A DNA stretch of 7,394 nt from Dialister sp. (GCA_022722495.1 JAIJLI010000094.1:1-7394), one strand, 5' to 3'; shown: positions 1 to 7,048, counted from the stretch's first letter. Notes: generated by a model not told the origin, from the letters alone. A program made the numbers and translations.

Positions 1-160
1 GAGTGAGGAGTGGTGGTGCGGCGCAAAAAATCATATAGCGCCGGACGTTTTAAGGAAACATGACCGAAACAAACTCCTCCGCCACACATGGGCATCGCTC
101 CATTTTCCTTTTGCGACGCTATATGAATCGTGCGCCGCCCTTTCACTCCCTGCTCCTCAC
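1..160. repeat. Composite repeat copy A: two half-elements in inverted orientation downstream of kdsB
   Basis: The two ends are imperfect inverted copies. GTGAGGAG at 3-10 matches its complement at 153-160. GCGGCGCA at 18-25 matches 131-138. TCATATAGCG at 31-40 matches 117-126, and an AAGGAAA-type stretch near 51-57 matches 103-110. About 40 bases of less-paired sequence lie in the centre. The right half, read on the minus strand, has the same order of motifs as the other copies: a GTGAGGAG-like repeat, the GCGGCGC core, then GGAGCGATGCCC (complement at 90-101). The left half has the first two on the plus strand. The region follows the kdsB stop directly and could fold into a large RNA or DNA hairpin. 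It has no T-run, so a factor-independent terminator is not supported. Confidence 0.75.
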
Positions 161-915
161 TTATTGTGAAAATATTTGAAAAAATTACATTCCCATTTTT
201 CAAAATATTCATTGGCCTTCTTCAGGTCTTCTTCGGTATCAATGCCGATATCCTGTGTCTTCACCTCGATGACACCGATCTTGTAGCCCATTTCGAGGGC
301 ACGGAGCTGCTCTAAGGACTCGGTCTTTTCGAGCGGGGTCTGCGCCATCTTCGCATAGGCGAGGAGGAAATCTCTCCGATACGCATAGATGCCGACGTGC
401 TTCAGCGCCGGCACTTCGAAATCGTGGCGGGGATACGGGATGAGGGAGCGGGAGAAATAGAGTGCTTCGCCCTTCTGGTTCACGACGACCTTGACTGCGG
501 AAGGATCATCGTATTCGTCTTCGTGGAGAGGCGTGGCGACAGTCGCCATATCCAGCTCCGGATGGTCGATGAGATCCTGCGCCAGACGATCGATCACGTC
601 TGGGTCGATCAGCGGTTCATCGCCCTGTACATTGACGATGATCTCATAGTCCGGCGTATGGGAAGCCACTTCTGCCAGACGATCGGTGCCTGTCGGATGG
701 TCGACGGAGGTCATCATGACATGACCGCCGAAGCTCTTCACTTCCTTCTCAATGTCCTCATGGTCTGTCGCAACGATGACGACGTCAGGGAGCTTGGCCT
801 GAACGGCTCTTTCATAGACACGATGCACCAGTGTCTCTCCCGCGATCAGGCGGAGGGGCTTCCCCGGAAGACGTGTCGATGCATACCGGGACGGAATGAT
901 ACAAGCAATTTTCAT
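157..915 (-). CDS. kdsB: 3-deoxy-manno-octulosonate cytidylyltransferase (CMP-Kdo synthetase)
   Basis: This cytoplasmic enzyme activates Kdo with CTP to give CMP-Kdo and pyrophosphate, the sugar donor for WaaA. The 252-residue length is typical of the family. Diagnostic segments are the N-terminal nucleotide-binding loop IIPSRYASTRLPGKPL (residues 6-21), the metal-binding NVQGDEPLI (95-103), KHVGIYAYR (172-180), TESLEQLRALE (198-208) and the near-terminal GIDTEEDL (224-231). The start at 915 is chosen because the protein begins at the family's usual MKIACIIPSR and has AAAGGAG six bases upstream. An ATG at 978 would add 21 residues unlike the family and overlap lpxK. It is the last gene of the run, 34 bases after lpxK. 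The tail after residue 238 (WECNFFKYFHNK) is AT-rich and ends inside the inverted repeat that supplies the stop codon, so the C-terminal residues may have been shaped by repeat insertion. Confidence 0.97.
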   Translation of the reverse strand: MKIACIIPSRYASTRLPGKPLRLIAGETLVHRVYERAVQAKLPDVVIVATDHEDIEKEVKSFGGHVMMTSVDHPTGTDRLAEVASHTPDYEIIVNVQGDEPLIDPDVIDRLAQDLIDHPELDMATVATPLHEDEYDDPSAVKVVVNQKGEALYFSRSLIPYPRHDFEVPALKHVGIYAYRRDFLLAYAKMAQTPLEKTESLEQLRALEMGYKIGVIEVKTQDIGIDTEEDLKKANEYFEKWECNFFKYFHNK

Positions 916-921
916 GATGAA

Positions 922-928
922 CTCCTTT
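922..928 (-). promoter_or_regulatory. Ribosome binding site of kdsB
   Basis: The minus strand reads AAAGGAG, six bases before the ATG at 915. It decides the start in favour of 915 over the in-frame ATG at 978. Confidence 0.85.
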
Positions 929-930
929 GC

Positions 931-944
931 GTAGTGACTAGTGA
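931..944 (-). repeat. Two-unit heptamer remnant in the lpxK-kdsB gap
   Basis: The minus strand reads TCACTAG TCACTAC, two units of the heptamer that fills the larger spacers elsewhere. It begins five bases after the lpxK stop (950-952) and ends just before the kdsB ribosome binding site. In the larger gaps the same heptamer reads on the plus strand, so this remnant is inverted relative to them. With only two units, chance is possible, but the placement matches the other arrays. Confidence 0.5.
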
Positions 945-949
945 AGGGA

Positions 950-2077
950 TCATGGATGAGGGACTTGCGGCTTGGCATGGAGGAATTCTTCCAATACCTC
1001 CCTGTCTTCCTTCGAGAATGTCATCGCGATCTCAAGGACGTAAAAGGGAATGTCAGACTCAGCGAGGCTATCAAGGGAGAGCATCTTCACGGCATCTTTT
1101 TCTGTCATGACGATGAGCTCTGCGCCCTTGGCTTTGGCTTCGGAGATCGCATTCCGCACATCTTCTTCTGTATACCTGTGGTGGTCAGGGAAGGGCATCT
1201 CCCCCACCGGACGCAGACCGGCTTCCTTGGCGGTCTTTTTAAAGGCAGCGGGGTTTCCGATGCCGGAGACCAGATAGGCCTTCTTCATCCTGACGTCTTC
1301 GAGCGTCCCTTCATGAAGGAAGGCTTTCCACTTCTCATACGGCACCACCTTCGACGGCGCATGTGTGGAGGATAGGACGGGCACACCCGGCGCAAGACGG
1401 GCGAGCTCTTCTCTGATCTCCATCAGATCTGTCAGATGTACCTGATCACTCTTGGTCAGGATGAAAAGGCTCGCCCGCGAAAGGGCATCGAGCGGCTCCC
1501 GAAGCAGACCGCGGGGCAGGCCGTGACCATAGCCGAAGGGATTCGTCGCATCGATGAGAATGATATCTTGATCGCGTCTGAGCTTCCAGTACTGAAAGCC
1601 ATCATCCAAAAGCAGGATGCCCACTCCCATTTCCTCGGCTCTCTTGACAGAGGCAATGCGGTCTTTTCCGATGAAAATGGGGACGGAGGGAAGTTTTCTC
1701 GCCATCATGTAAGGCTCGTCCCCTGCCATCTGCTGGGATACGAGGATGGAGCTTCCATCCGATACACAGCCGCCTTCCTTTTCAAGGCCGCTTTTATAGC
1801 CTCGGCTGATGATGGCGGGCTTCTTACCGATTGAGCGGAAGAGCTCGGCCAGCATCAGGATGCAGGGGGTCTTGCCCGTCCCGCCTGCCGTGATATTGCC
1901 GACACTGATAACGGGTACATGGGCGGAGACCGCAGCGGCCATATCTGCCGTCCTCTTCTTTTCGACCTGAGAGAAATACATTTTTTCCAGCTGCGAAAGG
2001 CCTGACAGGACCAGCCTGTCCATGCCCTTCGGCGATGGCTCCTTCATCAAGCCTGTGACATAGGACTCAAGACTCAT
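950..2077 (-). CDS. lpxK: Tetraacyldisaccharide 4'-kinase
   Basis: LpxK phosphorylates the 4' position of tetraacyldisaccharide 1-phosphate with ATP to make lipid IVA, at the cytoplasmic face of the inner membrane. The 375 residues contain the family's P-loop SVGNITAGGTGKTP (58-71), SRGYKS (91-96), GDEP (119-122), DDGFQ (158-162), PRGLLREP (188-195), FPDHHRYT (296-303) and TEKDAVK (325-331). From knowledge of the Aquifex enzyme I infer that D120/E121 and a histidine in FPDHHRY are the catalytic and metal-site residues. The N-terminal ~50 residues are the amphipathic membrane-associating part. The ATG at 2077 has GGGAGG five bases upstream and overlaps the 3' end of waaA by 11 bases, suggesting translational coupling. 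No truncation or frameshift is visible. Confidence 0.97.
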   Translation of the reverse strand: MSLESYVTGLMKEPSPKGMDRLVLSGLSQLEKMYFSQVEKKRTADMAAAVSAHVPVISVGNITAGGTGKTPCILMLAELFRSIGKKPAIISRGYKSGLEKEGGCVSDGSSILVSQQMAGDEPYMMARKLPSVPIFIGKDRIASVKRAEEMGVGILLLDDGFQYWKLRRDQDIILIDATNPFGYGHGLPRGLLREPLDALSRASLFILTKSDQVHLTDLMEIREELARLAPGVPVLSSTHAPSKVVPYEKWKAFLHEGTLEDVRMKKAYLVSGIGNPAAFKKTAKEAGLRPVGEMPFPDHHRYTEEDVRNAISEAKAKGAELIVMTEKDAVKMLSLDSLAESDIPFYVLEIAMTFSKEDREVLEEFLHAKPQVPHP

Positions 2078-3395
2078 GACGGCCTCCCAGCTTCACGCCG
2101 GCTTCCGCGACCAGCTGCTCGAAAGCCTTGATGTTTCTCTCGGTCGCGCCCTGATTCTCATGCACCACGGTCAAAGCCGCCTCTCCCATCCGTTTCATGG
2201 TATCGGGATGAGAGAGAAGGTCCATGAGCGTTTCCTTGAATTCATGCTCTGACTTCGTCATGAGGCACACGCCGCGGCTCTCCAAAAGCTCGAAGATCTC
2301 CTGAAAGTTGAACATGTAAGGCCCGACGATGACAGGCTTGCCATGCGCCGCCGGCTCCAGAATATTATGACCGCCGACTTTGACGAAGCTGCCCCCGACA
2401 AAGACGACATCCGCCAGACTGTAAAGACGCCCAAGCTCTCCGATGGTATCCAGAATGACCACCTGCGGGCTCGTGCCGTCATCCTCCTCCGTGCCCATCT
2501 TGGAGCGGCGCAGGACGCTGTAGCCGTGATGCTTGATGGCAAATTTCACGGACGGCGCTCTCGTGATCTCACGAACGGCGAGAAGCAGACGCGCCTTCGG
2601 ATATTTTTTCAGGATCTCACCAAAGGTGCGGAGTACGATCTCCTCCTCTCCGCTGTGCGTGGAACCGGCGACGATGATCGGTCCCTTCCCGTCGAAGCGG
2701 AATTCTTTACGAAGCGCGGCGCGTTCTTCCTCCGACACTTCGGCATACGTCTGATCGTACTTGGTATTGCCTGTGATGGTGCAGCGCTTCGGCTGGGCGC
2801 CCATCGCGATGATGCGCTCCTCGTCGATGCGGGACTGCATGCAGAAACGCCGGATCTGGCAGAGCATGCGCGTCGTGAAGCGCTTGATCAGCGAATAGCG
2901 GCGCATCGAGCGGCTGCTGATGCGTCCATTCATCATCATGACAGGGATCTTTTTGCGGAAAGCGAGGCGAAGGAAATTCGGCCACAGCTCCGTTTCGATC
3001 AGAATGATCGCCTTGGGATTCACGATATCTACGATGCGCTCGGTGATGACGGGCAGGTCAAAGGGGAAGAAAATGTGTCCGTCAGCCTCTGGGATGATGC
3101 GCTGTGCCATGCGGTGACCAGTCGCAGTGACGACAGACACCACCACCATTTCATCCGGGTACTTCTTCTTCAGCTCGCGCACGATCGGGCTCGCGGCGAC
3201 CACTTCACCGACGGAAGCGGCATGCACCCAGATGGCATTGTGGTAGGCGATCTGCTGCAGCGTGGGCGTCGGCATGACGCCGGCGCTCTGCTTCAGACGG
3301 TCATAGAAGCCTTCTTCGAAGACAAGCCGATAGATCAGGATCGGTATCTGCAGCAGCCAGTAGGCGACAAGACAAATGTTGTAAATCCAGTACAA
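2067..3395 (-). CDS. waaA: 3-deoxy-D-manno-octulosonic acid (Kdo) transferase
   Basis: WaaA (KdtA, glycosyltransferase family 30) transfers Kdo from CMP-Kdo to lipid IVA at the inner membrane. Whether it adds one or more Kdo units cannot be told from sequence. The 442-residue protein has an N-terminal membrane anchor (about 3-24), then WVHAASVGEV (56-65; E64 aligns with the catalytic glutamate of SVGE), LIETELWPN (132-140), NGRIS (156-160), GNTKYDQ (209-215), AGSTHSGEE (243-251) and the C-terminal VGGSFVKVGGHNILEP (333-348). The segment that reads PRHPER in Escherichia coli is VREITRA here (274-280). The start is TTG at 3393-3395, with AAAGGAG six bases upstream and no alternative ATG in a suitable place. 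It lies 65 bases downstream of msbA and overlaps lpxK. Confidence 0.97.
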   Translation of the reverse strand: MYWIYNICLVAYWLLQIPILIYRLVFEEGFYDRLKQSAGVMPTPTLQQIAYHNAIWVHAASVGEVVAASPIVRELKKKYPDEMVVVSVVTATGHRMAQRIIPEADGHIFFPFDLPVITERIVDIVNPKAIILIETELWPNFLRLAFRKKIPVMMMNGRISSRSMRRYSLIKRFTTRMLCQIRRFCMQSRIDEERIIAMGAQPKRCTITGNTKYDQTYAEVSEEERAALRKEFRFDGKGPIIVAGSTHSGEEEIVLRTFGEILKKYPKARLLLAVREITRAPSVKFAIKHHGYSVLRRSKMGTEEDDGTSPQVVILDTIGELGRLYSLADVVFVGGSFVKVGGHNILEPAAHGKPVIVGPYMFNFQEIFELLESRGVCLMTKSEHEFKETLMDLLSHPDTMKRMGEAALTVVHENQGATERNIKAFEQLVAEAGVKLGGRHES

Positions 3396-3401
3396 TTTTT
3401 T

Positions 3402-3408
3402 CTCCTTT
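3402..3408 (-). promoter_or_regulatory. Ribosome binding site of waaA (TTG start)
   Basis: The minus strand reads AAAGGAG, six A residues before the TTG codon at 3395. The strong site supports use of the non-ATG start, which also gives the normal family N-terminus with its membrane anchor. Confidence 0.8.
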
Positions 3409-3460
3409 GATGGTTTTTGTTATGGGTGGGAAAATGAAAACGGGTCAGAGGGAGGAAGCC

Positions 3461-5230
3461 TCATCCCTCTTCACTATTTTTCTCACGATCATTTTTCTGC
3501 GACATCGTGTAGAGCTCATGATACAGCCCTTTCTTTTCCATGAGCTCCTTATGTGTACCGCTTTCTTCGATGACGCCGTGATTCAGGACAAGGATCTGGT
3601 CAGCATTCTTGATGGTCGACAGGCGGTGAGCGATGACGAAGGAGGTACGACCGACCATGAGTTTGTCGAGCGCATCCTGCACGATCTTCTCGCTTTCCGT
3701 ATCGAGTGCGGAGGTCGCTTCGTCAAGGATGAGGATCTTCGGATTCTTCAAGATCGCTCTTGCGATGGCGATGCGCTGACGCTGACCGCCGGAGAGGACG
3801 AGGCCGCGATCGCCGACCTTGGTATCAATGCCGCGCGGCAGCCCTTGAATGAATTTCTCTGCATTCGCGGCGCGAATGGCATCCCAGACCTCTTCATCCG
3901 TCGCATCCAGGCGACCGTAGAGGACATTTTCTTTAATGGTGGTATTGAAGAGGAGTGTATCCTGCGGCACGAGGCCGATGTTGTCGCGAAGGGAGCCGAC
4001 CGTCACATCTCGGATATCGACGCCGTCGATGCAGATGGCTCCGCCTGTCACATCATAGAACCGCGGAAGCAAGTTGGCAATGGTGGTCTTGCCGGCGCCG
4101 GAGGGCCCGACGACGGCGATGGTCTGTCCGGGTCTGGCGACGAAATTCAGATCTGTCAGAACCGGATTGTCTTTTTCATAGGCAAAGGCCACATGGCGCG
4201 CTTCGACTAAGCCTTCTGTGACTTCGATCGGCTTGGCGCCGTCCTTGTCCTGGATCTCTGACTTCTCATCCAGGATCGCAAAGACGCGGTCTGCTGCAGC
4301 CAGGGATTTCTGGATATTACCGAAGCTTTCTGCCAGACGGCGGGTCGGATTGGCCAGGTTGATGGCATAGATCAGGAAGGCGATGAGCTCGCCGGTGGTC
4401 ATCACGCCCTCAATGACAGAGACACCGCCATACCAGATGATCGCGCAGACGGCAATGGCAGCGAGAAATTCGACCAGCGGCGTCATCTGGCTCTGCTGCC
4501 TTATGGAGCGCACGGTCGCCTTGAAACTGGATTCATTGATGTCATTGAAGCGCTTCTCTTCGAAGTCGCCTCGATTGAAGCTGCGCACGATGCGCACGCC
4601 CTGGATAGTCTCCTGCAGCATGGACGTCACATCGGCCAGTCGTTCCTGCACGTCGCGGCCGCTCGAGTGGAGCTTTTTCCCAAAGAATTTGATCGTATAA
4701 GAAACGAGCGGTACGATCACAAGGCAGAGCATCGTCAGTTTCCACTGCAGGTAGATCATGGAAACGAAAGAACCGATGAAAATGGCGCCTTCCTGCACCA
4801 GCTGGATGAAATTATCCACGATGGCTGTCTGCAGCGCCGCAATGTCATTCGTCAGGTTGCTCATGATGTCCCCGGTGCGGCGACGATCATAGTAGGAGAT
4901 CGATAATTTCTGCAGATGATGATACAGCGTATTTCGAAGATCCTTGATGACAGCCTGCCCGATGTATCCCATGAGGTAGCGGTGTCCAAAGGTGGTGATC
5001 GCGCGGATGAGGAAGGTCACAAGGATCGCCACGATGATGAGGTAGAGCATGGCAAGGTCCTTGTCATTCAGCACCTTATCGATGACATCCTTGATGATCC
5101 ACGGCACGACCAGGTTCGAGCCTGATACGAGCAGCATGAAGAACACGGAAACAAGAAGCAGCTTCCAGTAGGGTTTTAGATAGGATAACAGTCTCATGTA
5201 ACTGTTCAGTTTACTTGATTTTGTATTCAT
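3461..5230 (-). CDS. msbA: Lipid A export ABC transporter, permease and ATPase fused
   Basis: MsbA is a homodimeric ABC half-transporter that flips lipid A-core from the inner to the outer leaflet of the inner membrane. The 589 residues fit the family (about 580-600). A six-helix transmembrane domain (segments near 22-46, 61-82, 141-160, 163-182, 252-272, 278-297) precedes the nucleotide-binding domain. That domain has Walker A GPSGAGKTT (375-383), Q-loop Q423, signature LSGGQ (479-483), Walker B ILILDE (499-504), D-loop SALD (507-510) and H-loop H535. All catalytic positions are intact. The ATG at 5230 has GGAG six bases upstream. The assignment to MsbA rather than another exporter of this type rests partly on its place between lpxB and waaA. 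A T9/G7 double homopolymer lies 14 bases upstream of the start. Confidence 0.93.
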   Translation of the reverse strand: MNTKSSKLNSYMRLLSYLKPYWKLLLVSVFFMLLVSGSNLVVPWIIKDVIDKVLNDKDLAMLYLIIVAILVTFLIRAITTFGHRYLMGYIGQAVIKDLRNTLYHHLQKLSISYYDRRRTGDIMSNLTNDIAALQTAIVDNFIQLVQEGAIFIGSFVSMIYLQWKLTMLCLVIVPLVSYTIKFFGKKLHSSGRDVQERLADVTSMLQETIQGVRIVRSFNRGDFEEKRFNDINESSFKATVRSIRQQSQMTPLVEFLAAIAVCAIIWYGGVSVIEGVMTTGELIAFLIYAINLANPTRRLAESFGNIQKSLAAADRVFAILDEKSEIQDKDGAKPIEVTEGLVEARHVAFAYEKDNPVLTDLNFVARPGQTIAVVGPSGAGKTTIANLLPRFYDVTGGAICIDGVDIRDVTVGSLRDNIGLVPQDTLLFNTTIKENVLYGRLDATDEEVWDAIRAANAEKFIQGLPRGIDTKVGDRGLVLSGGQRQRIAIARAILKNPKILILDEATSALDTESEKIVQDALDKLMVGRTSFVIAHRLSTIKNADQILVLNHGVIEESGTHKELMEKKGLYHELYTMSQKNDREKNSEEG

Positions 5231-5244
5231 TCCATTCTCCAGAA

Positions 5245-5260
5245 TTTTTTTTTGGGGGGG
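5245..5260. repeat. Adjacent homopolymer tracts T9 and G7 upstream of msbA
   Basis: Nine T residues (5245-5253) are followed directly by seven G residues (5254-5260) on the plus strand. On the transcribed side this reads C7A9, ending four bases before the GGAG ribosome binding site of msbA (5237-5240). Such tracts are prone to slippage. Confidence 0.8.
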
Positions 5261-5359
5261 AGACTAAAGGTTCAAAGGGTTCAGGTTGATGGGTTCAGGG
5301 TTACAGGGCGTCCCTTGCTTGTGAATGAAAGCATGGCTCCCCAGTGAGGAGTGAAGGTA

Positions 5360-5384
5360 CGGCGCATAAAATGAGGGAGCGCCG
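5360..5384. repeat. Hairpin core of copy B
   Basis: CGGCGC at 5360-5365 pairs with GCGCCG at 5379-5384 around a 13-base loop. A flanking GTAC at 5357-5360 and another at 5389-5392 may extend the structure with an internal bulge. No T-run follows on either strand. Confidence 0.65.
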
Positions 5385-5409
5385 CGAAGTACAACTAGTG
5401 GCGATGCCC

Positions 5410-5520
5410 AAAAGTCTCTCGATAGCAGGCTTCCCGTTTTGAACTTTCCAAACATTGCCTACCTGACCGCGAATGACAAAGATTTCTCGCTTCACTCAAA
5501 ATGACGATACGGGAGTCTGA
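5410..5520. repeat. Insert in copy B, resembling a different dispersed repeat
   Basis: Where copies C and D pass from the GATGCCC box to the heptamers within about 15-25 bases, copy B has over 110 bases. The minus strand of the second half contains GTCATTTTGAGTGAAGCGAG followed by AAATC (about 5483-5507). I recognise this as similar to GTCATTTCGAGCGAAGCGAG-type interspersed sequences seen in many bacterial genomes. The first half (about 5410-5460) is not recognised. No transposase or target-site duplication is evident. Confidence 0.45.
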
Positions 5521-5535
5521 TGTCTCCTAATCTCC

Positions 5536-5563
5536 TAGTCACTAGCCACTAGTCACTAGCCAC
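5536..5563 (+). repeat. Heptamer array of four units at the lpxB 3' end
   Basis: The units TAGTCAC, TAGCCAC, TAGTCAC, TAGCCAC alternate exactly with a 7-base period and end three bases before the complement of the lpxB stop codon (5567-5569). Confidence 0.85.
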
Positions 5564-5566
5564 CAT

Positions 5567-6694
5567 TTACTTTTTCCCCGTCCTCACGATGAGCTCTGCC
5601 ACGCGGCGCACCGCGCCTCCGCCGCCCAGTGCTTTTCTCACTTCTCGGATGCCTTCCACATTCTTTTCTCGCGCGGCAGGCTGAATGAGCCACGGTGTCA
5701 CGATGCGGGAAATATTTTCCGCTGTCACTGCATCCTGCAGGAGCTCGGGAGTGACCTCACGGTCCAGCAGAAGATTCGGCAGGCCCGCATACTTCACGTG
5801 GACGAGAAGCTTCGCCAGCATCCATGTCACAGGCGCGAGGCGATAGATCAATACGGTCGGCAGCTCCATGAGCGCCGTTTCCAGTGTCGCCGTCCCCGAA
5901 GAGGCGACGCAGGCATCACAGATCTGCATCAGGTCATACTGCCTGCCCTCGGTGATCTCTACGGAAAGCTCCGAAGCCCCAATGAAGGACGAGAGCATCT
6001 CCATCGGGATCGTCGAGGCCCGGGGGATGAAGAACTGGCAGTCTGCCTTTTGGGCGAGCTGGCGCGCCGCCTCCAGCATCACGGGCAGAAGCCCCGCGAC
6101 CTCATTCTTGCGGCTCCCCGGCATGAGAAGGATACGCTTTTTATTCGGATCGCCATGGAAATAGGCCATCGCCTTCTCCTTCGACATGGAAGGCTTCACC
6201 GTATCCGCCAGCGGATGACCGACGAAGGTCACATGCGCTCCCGCCTTCCGGTATGCGTCCGCTTCAAAAGGAAATATGGACGCCACCTGCTCGACATCGC
6301 GGACGATGTTTTTCGCCCGTCCCTTGTTCCACGCCCAGATGGTGGGCGCGATATAGTAGACAACAGGGATGCCCAGCTCTTTCGCCACATGGGCGAGCTT
6401 CATATTGAATCCGGGGTAATCTACACAGACCAGCACATCCGGCTTTTCCCGCAGCATGGCTTCCTTCAGGAAGCTGCGCAGCTTGAAGAAGAGCGGCAGG
6501 TGCTTGATGACTTCCACCAGTCCGATGATGCCCAGATTTTCTATATCATAGATGATGCGGACGCCGCTCCTTCGCATGTCCGCACCGCCCATCCCGAAGA
6601 TGTCTGTCCCGGGGTAGAGCTTTTTGATTTCTGCCGCAACGGCTGCGGCATGCATATCGCCAGAGGCCTCTCCGGCAGACATCATGATTTTCAT
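5567..6694 (-). CDS. lpxB: Lipid-A-disaccharide synthase
   Basis: LpxB (glycosyltransferase family 19) joins lipid X and UDP-2,3-diacylglucosamine into the beta-1,6 disaccharide 1-phosphate at the cytoplasmic membrane surface. The 375-residue protein has family motifs in order: SAGEASGD (6-13), GMGG (35-38), VDYPGFN (91-97; D92 aligns with the essential aspartate), YYIAPTIWAW (113-122, where many homologues have YYVSPQVWAW), FVGHPLAD (157-164), LLMPGSRKNEV (189-199), SSGTATLE (265-272) and GLPNLL (304-309). The ATG at 6694 gives the standard N-terminus, and GAGGA lies eight bases upstream. It receives its first substrate from LpxI, encoded just upstream. It is isolated on both sides by large repeat-filled spacers, unlike the tightly packed waaA-lpxK pair. 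Confidence 0.97.
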   Translation of the reverse strand: MKIMMSAGEASGDMHAAAVAAEIKKLYPGTDIFGMGGADMRRSGVRIIYDIENLGIIGLVEVIKHLPLFFKLRSFLKEAMLREKPDVLVCVDYPGFNMKLAHVAKELGIPVVYYIAPTIWAWNKGRAKNIVRDVEQVASIFPFEADAYRKAGAHVTFVGHPLADTVKPSMSKEKAMAYFHGDPNKKRILLMPGSRKNEVAGLLPVMLEAARQLAQKADCQFFIPRASTIPMEMLSSFIGASELSVEITEGRQYDLMQICDACVASSGTATLETALMELPTVLIYRLAPVTWMLAKLLVHVKYAGLPNLLLDREVTPELLQDAVTAENISRIVTPWLIQPAAREKNVEGIREVRKALGGGGAVRRVAELIVRTGKK

Positions 6695-6718
6695 AAGTTA
6701 AGTCCTCGTGAATATAAG

Positions 6719-6760
6719 GGTTCAAGGTTCAAGGTTCAGGGTTCGGGGTTCAGGGTTCAG
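6719..6760 (+). repeat. GGTTCAR heptamer array
   Basis: Six units run in unbroken 7-base register: GGTTCAA, GGTTCAA, GGTTCAG, GGTTCGG, GGTTCAG, GGTTCAG, followed by a diverged GGTTAGC. The array begins 11 bases upstream of the lpxB ribosome binding site when read in the direction of transcription. Confidence 0.9.
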
Positions 6761-6811
6761 GGTTAGCCCTTGGGGCGTGCCATCCACTGATTCTAAATGA
6801 AAGCTTTGCTC

Positions 6812-6832
6812 GAATGAGGAATGAGGAATGAG
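6812..6832 (+). repeat. GAATGAG heptamer array
   Basis: Three perfect GAATGAG units are followed by a partial GAATG. Copy D has the related GAATGAG, AAATGAG, AAATG at 7024-7042. Copies A and B have GTGAGGAGTG at the same place. Confidence 0.85.
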
Positions 6833-6842
6833 GAATGGTGGT

Positions 6843-6869
6843 GCGGCGCATAAAATATGGAAGCGCCGC
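6843..6869. repeat. Hairpin core of copy C
   Basis: GCGGCGC at 6843-6849 and GCGCCGC at 6863-6869 form a perfect 7-base-pair stem around a 13-base AT-rich loop. There is no adjacent T-run on either strand, so it is not a classical terminator. Its position between heptamer blocks is the same in the other copies. Confidence 0.8.
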
Positions 6870-6905
6870 GGAATATAAATAGATCGATGCCCGAAGATGG
6901 CATTT

Positions 6906-6957
6906 CAGTCACCAGTCACTAGTCACCAGTCACTCCTAATCCCTAGCTACTCATCCC
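6906..6957 (+). repeat. YARYYMC heptamer array of copy C
   Basis: CAGTCAC, CAGTCAC, TAGTCAC, CAGTCAC run in 7-base register (6906-6933). After a three-base TCC step, TAATCCC, TAGCTAC and TCATCCC continue in register (6937-6957). Confidence 0.8.
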
Positions 6958-7048
6958 TGCTTTCAAACTTCAGGGTTAGCCCGGGGGCGTGCTGCCCTTT
7001 GATAACGGTTGAAAGCTCTGCGCGAATGAGAAATGAGAAATGGTGGTG

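Larger units (their letters stand above)
5231..5566. repeat. Composite repeat copy B filling the lpxB-msbA gap, with an insert
   Basis: This 336-base gap holds no credible gene. In plus-strand order it has the msbA ribosome binding site and homopolymers (5231-5260), GGTTCA-type degenerate repeats with CAGGGTTA (about 5267-5303), GTGAGGAGTG (5344-5353), the hairpin core CGGCGC/GCGCCG (5360-5384), GGCGATGCCC (5400-5409), an insert unlike the other copies (about 5410-5520), and four YAGYCAC heptamers (5536-5563) ending three bases from the lpxB stop. The order of motifs matches copies C and D. Short open frames here are repeat-derived. Confidence 0.8.
6719..6957 (+). repeat. Composite repeat copy C (most complete copy)
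   Basis: The parts in order are six GGTTCRR heptamers (6719-6760), CAGGGTTAGCCC (6758-6769) with GGGGCGTGC (6772-6780), an AAATGAAAGCT segment (about 6795-6805), three GAATGAG heptamers (6812-6832), TGGTGGTGCGGCGC entering the hairpin core (6843-6869), TCGATGCCCGAAG (about 6884-6896), and a YARYYMC heptamer array (6906-6957). Copy D repeats the same series directly after it. Confidence 0.85.

Noticed and set aside
916..978. Upstream ATG that would extend kdsB by 21 residues
   Set aside because: The extension overlaps lpxK, crosses the heptamer remnant and lacks family similarity; AAAGGAG sits correctly before the ATG at 915.
2343..3410. Long plus-strand open frame of 355 codons opposite waaA
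   Set aside because: It is antisense to a gene with clear WaaA motifs, its translation resembles no family, and its amino-acid content is that of a shadow frame.
3448..3470. Possible terminator hairpin after msbA (GAGGG with CCCTC)
   Set aside because: The stem is short and interrupted, overlaps the msbA stop and lacks a T-run. waaA follows in the same direction, so termination here is unlikely.
3407..4210. Plus-strand open frame of 267 codons opposite the msbA ATPase domain
   Set aside because: It is a shadow of MsbA codons, with no family features.
5366..5394. Possible minus-strand promoter TTGTAC, 17 bases, TTTTAT in copy B
   Set aside because: It matches the consensus poorly (3 and 4 of 6), lies inside the repeat hairpin, and is not kept in copy D.
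5264..5495. Two small minus-strand open frames in the lpxB-msbA gap
   Set aside because: Their translations follow the repeats (for example EPINLNPLNL from GGTTCA units), they lack ribosome binding sites, and they are not shared by copies C and D.
5798..6766. Plus-strand open frame of 322 codons opposite lpxB
   Set aside because: It is antisense to a convincing LpxB, runs into the heptamer array at its end, and has no recognisable domain.
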